This document shows, piece after piece, positions 34,208-43,938 of a stretch of DNA of 64,000 bases. Origin of the DNA: Frigidibacter sp. RF13 (GTDB taxonomy: Bacteria; Pseudomonadota; Alphaproteobacteria; Rhodobacterales; Rhodobacteraceae); NCBI RefSeq assembly GCF_026626305.1, contig NZ_JAPNUE010000004.1, positions 124,001 through 188,000 of the forward strand. The letters are read 5' to 3'. The notes beneath the pieces were generated by a model. The model was given only the letters and a program-made list of their open reading frames with translations, had not been told where the DNA came from and did no database searches. The stretch's first letter is position 1. Each line of letters begins with the position of its first letter. Position numbers and translations under genes: made by a program.

Positions 34208-35548
34208 ATGCAAGGATTCCTGATCAGGAACGCCGATTGGGTCGTGACCATGGACGGGTCGCGGCGGGAACTCGCGGGCGCTGATATCATCGTGCGCTGC
34301 GGCAAGATCGTTTCGGTGGGGCAGGGGCTCCACGCCCCGGCGGCCGAGGTGATCGACGCACGGGGCTGTGTGGTGACCCCGGGCCTCGTGAACACCCACC
34401 ACCACCTCTACCAGTCGATGACGCGGGCGGTGCCCGGCGGGCAGGATGCGCTTCTCTTCGGCTGGCTGAAGACGCTCTACCCGATCTGGGGGCGCATGGG
34501 GTCAGAGGAATTGCGGGTGTCCGCACTGACCGGTCTGGCGGAACTGGCGCTGTCGGGCTGTACGCTGACCTCCGACCACCTCTACCTCTTCCCGAACGGC
34601 GGCACGCTCGACGATACGATTGACGCGGCGCGCGAGATCGGGCTGAGGTTTCACCCGACGCGCGGCGCCATGTCGATCGGCGAAAGCGCGGGCGGGTTGC
34701 CGCCCGATGCGCTGGTCGAAGGGGAAGAGGCGATCTTGCGTGACATGGTGCGTGTCGTGGACCGGTTCCACGATCCGGCCGAAGGCGCGATGGTGCGCGT
34801 GGGCCTCGCGCCCTGCTCGCCCTTTTCTGTCAGTCGCGACCTGATGCGTGAAGCCGCGATCCTTGCCCGTGACAAGGGCGTGATGCTGCACACGCATCTG
34901 GCCGAGAATGACGAGGATATTGCCTATTCTCTCGCGAACTTCGGCTGCCGGCCCGGTCAGTATGCCGAAGACCTCGGCTGGACCGGCGACGATGTCTGGC
35001 ACGCCCACTGCGTGAAGCTCGATACCTCCGAGATCGGATTGTTCGCCCGCACGCGTACCGGCGTTGCCCATTGCCCCTGTTCGAACTGCCGTCTCGGATC
35101 AGGGATCGCACCAGTCCGTGCGATGCGTGACGCAGGGGTCAAGGTCGGGCTTGGCGTCGACGGCTCGGCCTCGAACGACGCGGGCAATCTGGTGACCGAG
35201 GCGCGGATGGCGATGCTGCTGCAGCGCGTTGCCAATGGCGCCGACGCGGTGAGCGCGCGCGAGGCGTTGGAGATTGCGACCCTCGGCGGCGCGCAGGTGC
35301 TGGGGCGGACTGACTGCGGATCGTTGGAGCCCGGCAAGCGGGCCGACATCGCCATCTGGGACATGCGCGGCATCGAGGCAGCGGGCGCCTGGGACCCGGT
35401 CGCGGCCTTGATGCTCTGCGGCCCCACCCGGGTCCGGCACCTGCTGGTCGATGGGCGCCAGGTGGTGCGCGAGGGCCGGGTGACGACCATCGACCTGCCG
35501 CGCGTGATCGAGGATCAGAACCGAATGGCACGGCGCCTCGCGGGCTGA
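34208..35548 (+). CDS. 8-oxoguanine deaminase
   Basis: 446 residues of the amidohydrolase superfamily: metal motif VNTHHHLYQSM, HTHLAENDED, HAHCVKL and the aspartate in LGVDGSASND. The N-terminal and HxH context fit the 8-oxoguanine deaminase group (PA0142-like) that converts 8-oxoguanine to urate. It begins 242 bp after rpmG on the other strand, with GGGATAGGG before the ATG. The next gene, a flavin oxidase, starts 76 bp later and guanine deaminase is convergent beyond it. Confidence 0.88.
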   Translation: MQGFLIRNADWVVTMDGSRRELAGADIIVRCGKIVSVGQGLHAPAAEVIDARGCVVTPGLVNTHHHLYQSMTRAVPGGQDALLFGWLKTLYPIWGRMGSEELRVSALTGLAELALSGCTLTSDHLYLFPNGGTLDDTIDAAREIGLRFHPTRGAMSIGESAGGLPPDALVEGEEAILRDMVRVVDRFHDPAEGAMVRVGLAPCSPFSVSRDLMREAAILARDKGVMLHTHLAENDEDIAYSLANFGCRPGQYAEDLGWTGDDVWHAHCVKLDTSEIGLFARTRTGVAHCPCSNCRLGSGIAPVRAMRDAGVKVGLGVDGSASNDAGNLVTEARMAMLLQRVANGADAVSAREALEIATLGGAQVLGRTDCGSLEPGKRADIAIWDMRGIEAAGAWDPVAALMLCGPTRVRHLLVDGRQVVREGRVTTIDLPRVIEDQNRMARRLAG

Positions 35549-35624
35549 GCGGCCGGTCTGACCCGCCTGAGCTTGCTTCACGGCGACGCATCGCGCAGGC
35601 TGCCTGTCAAAGGCAGGTGCAGTC

Positions 35625-36866
35625 ATGGACACGGACGTAGTTGTTGTCGGCGCGGGCGCCGCTGGAATTGGGGCGGGGCTGGAGCTTCAGTCCCGCGGCC
35701 GGTCCTTCGTGATACTGGAGGCCGCGGACCGGATCGGGGGGCGGGCCTTCACCGACGCCCAGTCTCTGCCCGGTGCATGGGATCACGGCTGCCACTGGCT
35801 GCACAGCGCCGACATCAATCCTTTGGTCCCCTGGGCCGACCGGTTCGGCGCCGATGTCGGGCGCGAGCAGGTGGCCTTCTCGACCGCGCAATGGCGCGGC
35901 GGGCGCTGGCTGGACGCGGCCGAGGAGGCGGCGGCGGACCTCCAGCTCGAAGAGGGGTTCGCGGCGGTCTATGCGGCGGGGACGGAGTCCCCCGACCGGT
36001 CGCTTGGCGAGGCACTTGCCGCGCGGGGCATGGAGGATCCGTTCCTGCGCTCGGTCATGACCTATATGGCCTGCGACGATCCGGAACAGGTCTCGGCGCA
36101 GGGCTATGCGGCCTATGAGGATACTGGCGTGAACTGGCCCGTCCGCTCCGGCCTCGGCGCGCTGATCGCGCGCATGGCTGAAGGGCTGCCGGTCCGGCTG
36201 AACGCGCCCGTCACCGCCATCGCCGAGCGGCCCGGCGGGGTCAGGGTCGAGGGGCCGGGCGGCGCGATCGATGCACGGGCGGCGATCGTCACCGTTTCGA
36301 CCAATGTACTTCTGTCGGGCGCAATCTCGCTTCCCAAGGGCCCGGCGCGCGATCTGCTGGACGAGATGGCCCATGTGCCGTGCGGCAGCTATGAGAAGGT
36401 GGCGCTGGCGCTTGATCGTCTGCCGGAAGAGCTGATCGGGCGCACGGGTCTTGCCGTCGACATGGGCGCGGACCGGTTTCTGCCCTGGGTTCAGGTGGTC
36501 GAGGGAGCAGCGCCGATGCTAATCCTGCATCTGGCCGGAAGCCATGTGCGCGATCTTGTGGCGGCGGGCGAAGCTGCGATGAAGGATGAGGCGCGCAGCG
36601 CGCTTGAACGGGCCTTCGGCTCCACTATCCGCGAGCGGATCACCGGCGCGGCGGTGACGGGCTGGCAGTCAAACCCACTCACCCGCGGCGCCTATAGCTA
36701 TGCTGTGTCGGGCAAGGCGTCGTCGCGCGCCCGGATGATCGCCGCCGACACCGGCCGCATCGCCTTTGCAGGCGAAGCCTTCTCGCCGCGCGCGCAGGCG
36801 ACGGCCCATGGCGCCTATCAGAGCGGGCGGGATGTCGCCGCTCGGCTGCTTGCAATGTTAGGCTGA
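35625..36866 (+). CDS. FAD-dependent amine-oxidase-like oxidoreductase
   Basis: 413 residues. N-terminal dinucleotide fold VVVVGAGAAGIGAGLELQSRGRSF, the RIGGRAFT motif of monoamine-oxidase-like enzymes, and a C-terminal AGEAFSPRAQATAHGAYQSGRD that contacts the flavin. Oxidises a primary or secondary amine to imine with FAD. The substrate is not evident; placement between two purine deaminase genes may be chance. ATG at 35625. Confidence 0.85.
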   Translation: MDTDVVVVGAGAAGIGAGLELQSRGRSFVILEAADRIGGRAFTDAQSLPGAWDHGCHWLHSADINPLVPWADRFGADVGREQVAFSTAQWRGGRWLDAAEEAAADLQLEEGFAAVYAAGTESPDRSLGEALAARGMEDPFLRSVMTYMACDDPEQVSAQGYAAYEDTGVNWPVRSGLGALIARMAEGLPVRLNAPVTAIAERPGGVRVEGPGGAIDARAAIVTVSTNVLLSGAISLPKGPARDLLDEMAHVPCGSYEKVALALDRLPEELIGRTGLAVDMGADRFLPWVQVVEGAAPMLILHLAGSHVRDLVAAGEAAMKDEARSALERAFGSTIRERITGAAVTGWQSNPLTRGAYSYAVSGKASSRARMIAADTGRIAFAGEAFSPRAQATAHGAYQSGRDVAARLLAMLG

Positions 36867-36946
36867 CGGCTCGTGGCAGAACGCTTGGCCGCGCATCGCA
36901 CCCTTGCGCCTGTTCATCGCGGTAGGGTCGTCAGCGATGAAGCCTG

Positions 36947-38239
36947 TCAGGGCTGAAGAGCGGCTGGTTTGCCGCCCACCCAGACGGCCTTTGTCGACCG
37001 GTCGTCACCCATCATGATCGTCGGGAAGAGGGCTTCCCAGATGTCCTTAGCGCGCGCGGAACGCTGCGATATGGCCGGCGTCGAGGCAAGGTCGATCACC
37101 ACGATGTCGGCTTCCATCCCCTGTGCGAGATTGCCGATCAGGTGATCGGCCCTGAGCGCGCGGGCAGAGCCTTGCGTGGCCAGCCACCAGAGTTGCGATG
37201 GGTGCAGCGGCGTGCCGCGCAGCTGGCCCACTTCATAGGCAGCGGCCATGGTCCGCAGCATCGAGAATGATGACCCGCCGCCGGTGTCGGTGGCGAGCCC
37301 GACGCGGATGCCCTTCTGCGCCATGGCCATGGTCGGGAAGAGGCCCGAGCCGATGAAGGTGTTCGAGGTCGGACAATGGACAAGCGCCGCGCCGGTTTCG
37401 CGGATGCGGGCGATCTCTCGCTCGGTGAGATAAATCGCATGGCCGAAGAGCGCGCCTTCGCGCAAAAGTCCCTGCACCTCGTATGTGTCGAGATAATCGC
37501 GTGACTGGGGGAAGAGTGACTTGACCCACTCGACCTCGTCGGTCTGTTCGCTGAGGTGGGTCTGCATCAGGCAGTCGGGATATTCGCGCCAGAGCGCGCC
37601 CATAGCCATCAACTGTTCGGGTGTCGAGGTGGGCGAGAAGCGGGGCGTGATGACATAGGACAGCCGGTCCTGCCCGTGCCATTTCTCCAGAAGCGCCTTG
37701 CTTTGGTCATAGCCGGTCTGCGGTGTGTCACGCAGCCCTTCGGGCGCGTTCCGGTCCATGCAGGTCTTGCCCGCATAGGCGCGCAGGCCCCGCGCCTGGG
37801 CCGTTTCAAAGAAGGCGTCCACGCTTTCGGGATGGATGGTCGCATAGGAGCAGACCGTCGTCGTGCCGTTGGCGAGCGTCAGGTCGAAATAGCGGTTCGC
37901 GATCTCGGACGCGTAGGCTTTGTCGGCGAACTTCATCTCTTCGGGGAAGGTGTAGCTGTTCAGCCAGTCGATCAGCCGTTTGCCCCAGGAGGCGATCATC
38001 GCGGTCTGGGGGTAGTGAACATGAGCATCGACGAACCCTGCCGAGATCAGCGCCTGACCGTAATCATGGACACGCGCCTCAGGGTGGCTGCGGCGCAGAT
38101 CGTCTGCCTCGCCGACTGCGATGATCTTGCCGGCATCGACCAGAACGCCTCCGCGCGCCGAATGGCGTGCGGCCTCCGGCCCCTCGGTCATCGGATCGCC
38201 CGCGAAGGCAAGTGTCTGTCCCAGCAGAAGATCGGCCAT
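36947..38239 (-). CDS. guaD: Guanine deaminase
   Basis: 430 residues. Metal-site signature DAHVHYPQ, followed by the second metal-site region TYEVQGL/FGHAIYLT, HCPTSNTFIGSGL and ATDTGGGSSFSM. The PGFVDxHxH type opening and the W-rich SYTFPEEMKF segment are typical of bacterial guanine deaminases, which give xanthine. Single gene, convergent with the flavin oxidase 80 bp away. Confidence 0.93.
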   Translation of the reverse strand: MADLLLGQTLAFAGDPMTEGPEAARHSARGGVLVDAGKIIAVGEADDLRRSHPEARVHDYGQALISAGFVDAHVHYPQTAMIASWGKRLIDWLNSYTFPEEMKFADKAYASEIANRYFDLTLANGTTTVCSYATIHPESVDAFFETAQARGLRAYAGKTCMDRNAPEGLRDTPQTGYDQSKALLEKWHGQDRLSYVITPRFSPTSTPEQLMAMGALWREYPDCLMQTHLSEQTDEVEWVKSLFPQSRDYLDTYEVQGLLREGALFGHAIYLTEREIARIRETGAALVHCPTSNTFIGSGLFPTMAMAQKGIRVGLATDTGGGSSFSMLRTMAAAYEVGQLRGTPLHPSQLWWLATQGSARALRADHLIGNLAQGMEADIVVIDLASTPAISQRSARAKDIWEALFPTIMMGDDRSTKAVWVGGKPAALQP

Positions 38240-38366
38240 TCCCAGCCCTTTGCATTTCCGTTGCTTTCGCAGTCTAAGGCCAAGCCGGGCCTGAGGGAAT
38301 CCGCCCTTTGCCCCTGTTTCTTTGAAAGTGCTTCCGATAAGGTCGCGGTAATTCGGCGGGGGATGG

Positions 38367-39764
38367 ATGAGCCTGGACGAGCATCAGAAAGGCCCGGCGG
38401 TCGAGGACCGCGAGGAGGAGGATTATGCGCTCGACCCCGAGACGGTCGAGGCGATCCTTGATGCGGTCGAGGCGGGTGATGCGGCGGCCATCGAAGGGCT
38501 GATGGAACCCCTGCATGCCGCCGATATTGCTGACCTTTTTGAACAGATCGGGTCTGGCGAACGGGCGCAGCTTCTGTCGCTCTGGTCGCGTGGCATCGAC
38601 GGCGAGATCCTGTCGGAGCTTGACGAGGCGATCCGTGAGGAAGTGATCGCGGCCCTGCCGCACGAGGTCCTGACCGAGGCGGTCCGCGAACTCGACAGCG
38701 ACGATGTCGTCGACCTGATCGAGGATCTGGAAGAGCCGCAGCAGGAACGCATTCTCGAGGCGCTGGAAGACAGCGACCGGGCGGCGGTCGAGCAATCACT
38801 GACCTATCCGGAATATTCTGCCGGCCGCCTCATGCAGCGCGAGGTGGTGACCGCGCCCGAGGACTGGACGGTCGGCCAGGCCATCGACTTCCTGCGCGGC
38901 GAGGCGGAACTGCCGGACCAGTTCTATCATGTGATCCTCGTCGATCCTCGCTGGCATCCGACCGGCTATGTGACGCTCGGCAAGATCCTGTCGTCGAAAC
39001 GTGCGACGCCGATGAAGGAGATTGTCGAGGACAGTTTCCGCACCATTTCGGTGATGGAGGACGAGGGCGACGTCGCCTATGCCTTCAATCAGTATCACCT
39101 GATCTCGGCGCCGGTCGTTGATGAGCATGAACGGCTGGTCGGCGTCATCACCATCGACGATGCGATGGCGGTTCTGGACGAGGAGCACGAGGAAGATGTG
39201 CTGCTCTTGGCTGGCGTGGGCGAGGAAAGCTCGATCTCGGACGGCGTGGTCGAGACCTTGCGCCAGCGGGTGCCCTGGCTTCTGATCAACCTTCTGACCG
39301 CCAACATTGCCGCCCTCGTCATCGCGCAGTTTTCCGGAACGATCGAGGCCTTGGTGGCGCTTGCCGCGCTGATGCCGGTCGTGGCCTCGATGGGCGGCAC
39401 GGCGGCAACCCAGTCGCTGACCGTCGCGGTTCGGGCACTGGCGACCAAGGACCTTACCGGTGCCAATGCCGCACGCGTCGTCCGGCGCGAGGCGGTCGTG
39501 GGCATGCTGAACGGCCTCATTTTCGCGGGCGTGATGGGTGTGGTCGGCTATGCGATCTATGGATCGTGGATGCTGGGCGGTGTTGTCGGTGCCGCGATGA
39601 TCATCAATCAGCTGGTCGCGGCGCTTGCGGGCGTTCTTGTGCCGCTTACGCTTGAGAAGTTTGATTTCGATCCTGCTTTGGCATCGGGGACATTCGTGAC
39701 CACCACGACGGATGTCGTGGGGTTCTTCACCTTCCTCGGACTGGCGAGCCTGATCCTGCTATGA
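38367..39764 (+). CDS. mgtE: MgtE-type magnesium transporter
   Basis: 465 residues. N-terminal helical superhelix domain (EAILDAVEAGDAAAIEGLME), two CBS domains (GYVTLGKILSSKR and LVGVITIDDAMAVLDEEHEED) that sense Mg2+, then five membrane segments with MPVVASMGGTAATQSLTVAV forming the pore helix. Moves Mg2+ inward through the inner membrane. Stop overlaps the next start by four bases. Confidence 0.95.
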   Translation: MSLDEHQKGPAVEDREEEDYALDPETVEAILDAVEAGDAAAIEGLMEPLHAADIADLFEQIGSGERAQLLSLWSRGIDGEILSELDEAIREEVIAALPHEVLTEAVRELDSDDVVDLIEDLEEPQQERILEALEDSDRAAVEQSLTYPEYSAGRLMQREVVTAPEDWTVGQAIDFLRGEAELPDQFYHVILVDPRWHPTGYVTLGKILSSKRATPMKEIVEDSFRTISVMEDEGDVAYAFNQYHLISAPVVDEHERLVGVITIDDAMAVLDEEHEEDVLLLAGVGEESSISDGVVETLRQRVPWLLINLLTANIAALVIAQFSGTIEALVALAALMPVVASMGGTAATQSLTVAVRALATKDLTGANAARVVRREAVVGMLNGLIFAGVMGVVGYAIYGSWMLGGVVGAAMIINQLVAALAGVLVPLTLEKFDFDPALASGTFVTTTTDVVGFFTFLGLASLILL

Positions 39765-40327
39765 CTCTGACGGACATCAAGACAGCCGCGCGAAACGAGG
39801 CTTTCGCGCGGCGCAAGGTCGCCTTCGCGGCGCGGTTGCCTAGCGATGCGGTCCTTCTGACCGATGTGCTTCAGGCCCATCGCGGCAAGGTACTGTCGGG
39901 TTACATGCCGATGCGGACCGAAATCGACTGCCTGCCCGCCATGTCCGCCCATCACGCAGCGGGCGGACGGGTCGCGGTGCCGGTCATCCCCGGTGCGGCG
40001 CAGCCCTTGCGCTTCCACCAATGGACCCCCGGCGCCCGCATGGTCGAAGGGGCCTTCAAGGCGCTGATCCCGGAGGGCGGGGTGGAACTCGTTCCCGCAG
40101 TGCTGATCGTGCCCCTCCTGGCCTTCGACCGGCGCGGCTACCGGCTGGGCTATGGCGGTGGTTTCTACGACCGGACGCTGGAAGGACTGCGCGCGCGCGG
40201 TCCTGTCACCGCCATCGGCTTCGCTTTCGCGGCGCAGGAGGTGGGCGTGGTGCCGACCGAGCCGACGGATCAAAAGCTCGACCTGATCGTGACCGAGACC
40301 GAAGTCATCGCCGTGACTGGCGGCTGA
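39761..40327 (+). CDS. 5-formyltetrahydrofolate cyclo-ligase
   Basis: 188 residues. The family signature LAFDRRGYRLGYGGGFYDRTL is at about residues 120-140. It recycles 5-formyl-THF to 5,10-methenyl-THF with ATP. Coupled to mgtE by an ATGA overlap, an arrangement that may simply reflect packing. Confidence 0.93.
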   Translation: MTLTDIKTAARNEAFARRKVAFAARLPSDAVLLTDVLQAHRGKVLSGYMPMRTEIDCLPAMSAHHAAGGRVAVPVIPGAAQPLRFHQWTPGARMVEGAFKALIPEGGVELVPAVLIVPLLAFDRRGYRLGYGGGFYDRTLEGLRARGPVTAIGFAFAAQEVGVVPTEPTDQKLDLIVTETEVIAVTGG

Positions 40328-40381
40328 CCAATCTGCGATGACGCCTGCGAGGGCAGAAGAGCGGCCGGGACCTGCTCGCCG

Positions 40382-41008
40382 TCAGGCACGGCGGCGGAGC
40401 CGCAGCGCGCCGAGGCCGAACCCGGCCGCGACGAGCATGAGGCCCGACGCGGGCAGCGGCACCGCCGAAGGTCCGTTCAGCGTCACATAATCAAGGTCCA
40501 GATGCCCGCAGGGCGCGCCACAGGAGGCACTGTTGGTTGGATAGATCAGCTCGATCCGCAACGAGGTAAGGCCCGAGAAGGCGGGTCCCAGCGTGAAGGT
40601 CTGGGTCGCACCGAAGACGTCGCTCAGGATGAAGCCCGCCATGCTGACGACCGACGATCCGTTGAAGCCGGTGACGATCAGATTGTCCGACAGTGGCCCG
40701 GGAGGGTCCCAGAAATCGTAACCGAGCGACGTGAGCGAGAACTCCACCGCATCGAAGAGGCCGCCCATCGTGAAGTCGATCCCGTAGGCAAGGCCGGTAC
40801 CGGAATCATCGAGATGGGCAAAACCGGGAGTACCCTCATAAGCAAGGGCGCCGCCGAGCGCGGTCGCGACGATACCGTTTTCGCTGTAACTGCCGAGCTG
40901 CGCGCCCTCGTCGGGCAATGTAACGAAATTCATCGTCGCGGCCGAAGCGCCAAGCGCGCTCATCGCAACAAACAGACCAGCCTGAACAAGGCGTCCCACA
41001 GCGCTCAT
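40382..41008 (-). CDS. VPLPA-CTERM sorting-domain exported protein
   Basis: 208 residues. A signal peptide is followed by a beta-rich, glycine-rich body; the C terminus is VPLPASGLMLVAAGFGLGAL then RLRRRA: the VPLPA motif, a hydrophobic span and a basic end, the sorting signal read by exosortase-type proteases. ATG at 41006-41008 follows GGGAGGGG. No exosortase gene is in the window. Likely an extracellular or surface protein of unknown role; the two Cys near NSASCGAPCGHLD could form a disulfide. Confidence 0.85.
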   Translation of the reverse strand: MSAVGRLVQAGLFVAMSALGASAATMNFVTLPDEGAQLGSYSENGIVATALGGALAYEGTPGFAHLDDSGTGLAYGIDFTMGGLFDAVEFSLTSLGYDFWDPPGPLSDNLIVTGFNGSSVVSMAGFILSDVFGATQTFTLGPAFSGLTSLRIELIYPTNSASCGAPCGHLDLDYVTLNGPSAVPLPASGLMLVAAGFGLGALRLRRRA

Positions 41009-41179
41009 TACCCCTCCCACCGGGCCCTTGGCCCGCAACAACCCAATCGTAGGCTAGGCGGCGGCGAAACCTCGCGTCAACCTTTTTGCAATCGACAGGC
41101 GAAATCCCGCCAGAGACCGTGCTTTTCGCGCCGGTTTCGGGGGCTTGCGCTGGCCCGGTTGGACGCATAGGCAGGACAT

Positions 41180-41995
41180 ATGCGCATTCTGTTTCTTGGC
41201 GATGTGATGGGCCGGACCGGCCGCAAGGCGATCACCGATCGGCTGCCCGGCCTGCGCTCCGACTGGCGGCTCGATTTCGTGGTGGTGAATGGCGAGAATG
41301 CGACCGGCGGTGCCGGGATCACGCCCGACCATGCCAAGAGCCTACTGGCGGCGGGCGTGGATTGTCTGACCCTTGGTGATCACGCGTTCGATCAGAAGGA
41401 CATGCTGTCCTACATCGAAAGCGAGCCGCGCATACTCCGGCCCCTGAACTACGCCAAGAACGCGCCCGGGCGCGGCGCGCGGCTGTTCGATGCGCCGGGC
41501 GGGCGCAAGGTACTTGTGGCGCAGGCGCTGGGGCAGGTCTTCATGAAACGGCCCTTCGACGATCCCTTCTCGGCCATCGATACCGTGCTGAAGGCCCATC
41601 CTCTGGGCGGGCTTGCGCAGGCGGTGGTGATCGACATCCATGCCGAAGCCACAAGCGAGAAGATGGGTATGGGCCATTGGTGCGACGGGCGGGCAAGCCT
41701 TGTGGTCGGCACCCACACCCATGTGCCGACCGCCGACGCACAGATCCTCACCAGCGGTACCGCCTATCTGACCGATGCCGGCATGTGCGGCGACTACGAT
41801 TCGGTCATCGGCATGCAGAAGCTGGAGCCGATGCGGCGCTTCGTGACCGGCATGGGCAAGGAGCGCTTCACTCCGGCCGAGGGCGAGGCGACGCTTTCGG
41901 GCGTTTTCGTCGAAACGGACGACCGTTCCGGCAAAGCCACCAAGGTCAGGATGATCCGTTTGGGCGGGCGTCTCTCGCCCGCGATGCCGGACTGA
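41180..41995 (+). CDS. YmdB-type metallophosphoesterase (TIGR00282)
   Basis: 271 residues. ILFLGDVMGRTGRKAI at the N terminus supplies the first metal ligand (Asp8), VNGENATGG the next, LGDHAFD and VGTHTHVPTAD complete the dinuclear site. Family members cleave 2',3'-cyclic nucleotides and affect sporulation or RNA turnover in firmicutes; the role in proteobacteria is not settled. Confidence 0.9.
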   Translation: MRILFLGDVMGRTGRKAITDRLPGLRSDWRLDFVVVNGENATGGAGITPDHAKSLLAAGVDCLTLGDHAFDQKDMLSYIESEPRILRPLNYAKNAPGRGARLFDAPGGRKVLVAQALGQVFMKRPFDDPFSAIDTVLKAHPLGGLAQAVVIDIHAEATSEKMGMGHWCDGRASLVVGTHTHVPTADAQILTSGTAYLTDAGMCGDYDSVIGMQKLEPMRRFVTGMGKERFTPAEGEATLSGVFVETDDRSGKATKVRMIRLGGRLSPAMPD

Positions 41996-42149
41996 GAATC
42001 CCCGGGATTGCCGGACTATCGTTGCGCCGGATCTGCGCCGCGCAGTCCGCTAAAGCCTTGTGACAGGCTCAGAAAGCTTGATCGGGGGCGCCGGGCGTGC
42101 GATGGCTCGGCCCGATGGGGCCCGCAAGCGGCTCCGCGCTGGGGATAGA

Positions 42150-43934
42150 ATGCTGCCTTTCGAATTTCTGGACACGGTGCAGGCCTGGCTCGCGCTCGGG
42201 ATCGTCGCGGTGATGTTCGCGCTCTTCCTCAGCGAGAAGTTCGCGCCAGAAGTGGTGGCGATGGCGGGGGCGGCGCTGATGATCGTCCTCGGCATCCTGC
42301 CGATCGACGAGGCGACGAAAACCCTGTCGAATTCCGCGCCCTGGACCATCGCCTTCATGTTCATGCTCATGGGGGCGCTGATGCGCACCGGTGCGCTTCA
42401 GGCGATCACCAATATCGCCGAGCGCCATGTCGAGGATCATCCGGCACGGACCATCGTCCTCCTCTATCTCGTAGTGATCGTCGGCTCGGCCTTCATGAAC
42501 AACACTCCCGTGGTGGCGGTGATGATCCCGATCTTCATGCAGGTGGCAAAGAAGCTCGGGGTTTCGCCCTCGCGCTTCCTGATGCCGCTATCCTATTTCA
42601 CTGTGCTCGGCGGCATGATCACCCTCATCGGCACATCGACCAACATCCTTGTGGACGGCGTTGTGCAGAAGCAGGGGATGACCCCCTTCTCGATATTCGA
42701 GATCGCGCCGGTGGGTCTGGCTGTAACGCTGGTCGGCGCGATTTTCATGGCAATTTTCGCCCGGCGGCTGGTGCCTGAGCGGCAGTCGATGGGGGTTCTT
42801 CTCGGCGACCGGCGCAAGGTGAAGTTCTTCACCGAGGTCGCGGTGCCGGAAGAGTCCGGTCTGATCGGGCGGCGGGTCACCGAGGTCGAGATATTCAAGC
42901 GCGACGGCGTGCGGCTTGTGGACGTGCTGAGGGGCGATGCTTCGCTGAGGCGCGACCTTGCATCGGTTGACCTCCGCGAGGGCGACCGGGTGGTCCTGCG
43001 CACCGAAATGGCCGAGCTTCTGCATCTTCAGCAGCGCAAGGATGTACGACTGGTCGACAAGCTGTCGTCGGTCGAGACCGAGACGGTCGAGGTGCTGATC
43101 ACGCCCGGTTGCCGGCTGATCGGCCGCACGCTGGGCGAGTTGCGCCTGCGCCGCCGCTACGGCGTCTATGTGCTCGCTGTCCACCGCCGCAACCAGAATA
43201 TCGGCCGCCAGCTTGACGATCTGATGGTGCAGGTGGGTGACACGCTCCTCTTGGAAGGCGCGGCGGAAGATATCCAGAGACTGGCGAGCGACGTGGACCT
43301 TGTCGATGTGTCGAAACCTTCGGCCAAACCCTACCGGCGCAGCCACATGCCACTGGCCATCGGCGGGCTGGCGGCGGTCGTTGCGCTTGCCGCCCTGGAT
43401 GTCGCGCCGATCCTCGTATTGGCGATGCTCGCCGTGACCTTCCTTCTGGTCACGCGCGCGGTTGATCCCGACGAGGCGCTGCACGCCATCGATGGGCGGC
43501 TTCTGGCGATGATCTTTGGCATGCTCGCGGTGGGCGAGGGGCTGGACAGTTCCGGCGCGGTCCGGCTGATCGTCGATGCGATCTCGCCCCATATCCAGCA
43601 TCTGCCGCCGCTCGCCACGTTGGCGATTGTCTATTTCCTGGGCCTGCTCCTGACTGAGTTCCTGTCAAACAATGCGGTCGCCGTGATCTTTACGCCGATC
43701 GCGATGCATCTCGCGCTGACGCTCGGGCTTGACCCGCGGCCCTTCGCCGTCGCCGTGATGTTCTCGGCTTCGGTGGCGTTCGCGACGCCGATCGGTTATC
43801 AGACCCATATGATGGTCTACGGGCCGGGCGGCTACAAGTTCACAGACTTCCTGCGGATGGGCATACCGCTCGATATTGTGACAGGGATCACGGCGATCCT
43901 GATGATCGCCTGGGTCTGGCCTTTGCAGGGGTAG
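42150..43934 (+). CDS. SLC13-family permease with TrkA-C domains
   Basis: 594 residues. N-terminal hydrophobic half with the SLC13 stretch SAFMNNTPVVAVMIPIF and GTSTNILVDGV, two TrkA-C-like soluble domains in the middle (around LIGRRVTEVEIFKRDGVRLVD and RLIGRTLGELRLRRRYGVYV), then a second membrane half with EFLSNNAVAVIFTPIA. The layout suits a Na+-coupled sulfate, dicarboxylate or similar anion transporter. ATG at 42150 has GGGGATAG upstream. Confidence 0.88.
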   Translation: MLPFEFLDTVQAWLALGIVAVMFALFLSEKFAPEVVAMAGAALMIVLGILPIDEATKTLSNSAPWTIAFMFMLMGALMRTGALQAITNIAERHVEDHPARTIVLLYLVVIVGSAFMNNTPVVAVMIPIFMQVAKKLGVSPSRFLMPLSYFTVLGGMITLIGTSTNILVDGVVQKQGMTPFSIFEIAPVGLAVTLVGAIFMAIFARRLVPERQSMGVLLGDRRKVKFFTEVAVPEESGLIGRRVTEVEIFKRDGVRLVDVLRGDASLRRDLASVDLREGDRVVLRTEMAELLHLQQRKDVRLVDKLSSVETETVEVLITPGCRLIGRTLGELRLRRRYGVYVLAVHRRNQNIGRQLDDLMVQVGDTLLLEGAAEDIQRLASDVDLVDVSKPSAKPYRRSHMPLAIGGLAAVVALAALDVAPILVLAMLAVTFLLVTRAVDPDEALHAIDGRLLAMIFGMLAVGEGLDSSGAVRLIVDAISPHIQHLPPLATLAIVYFLGLLLTEFLSNNAVAVIFTPIAMHLALTLGLDPRPFAVAVMFSASVAFATPIGYQTHMMVYGPGGYKFTDFLRMGIPLDIVTGITAILMIAWVWPLQG

Positions 43935-43938
43935 TGAC

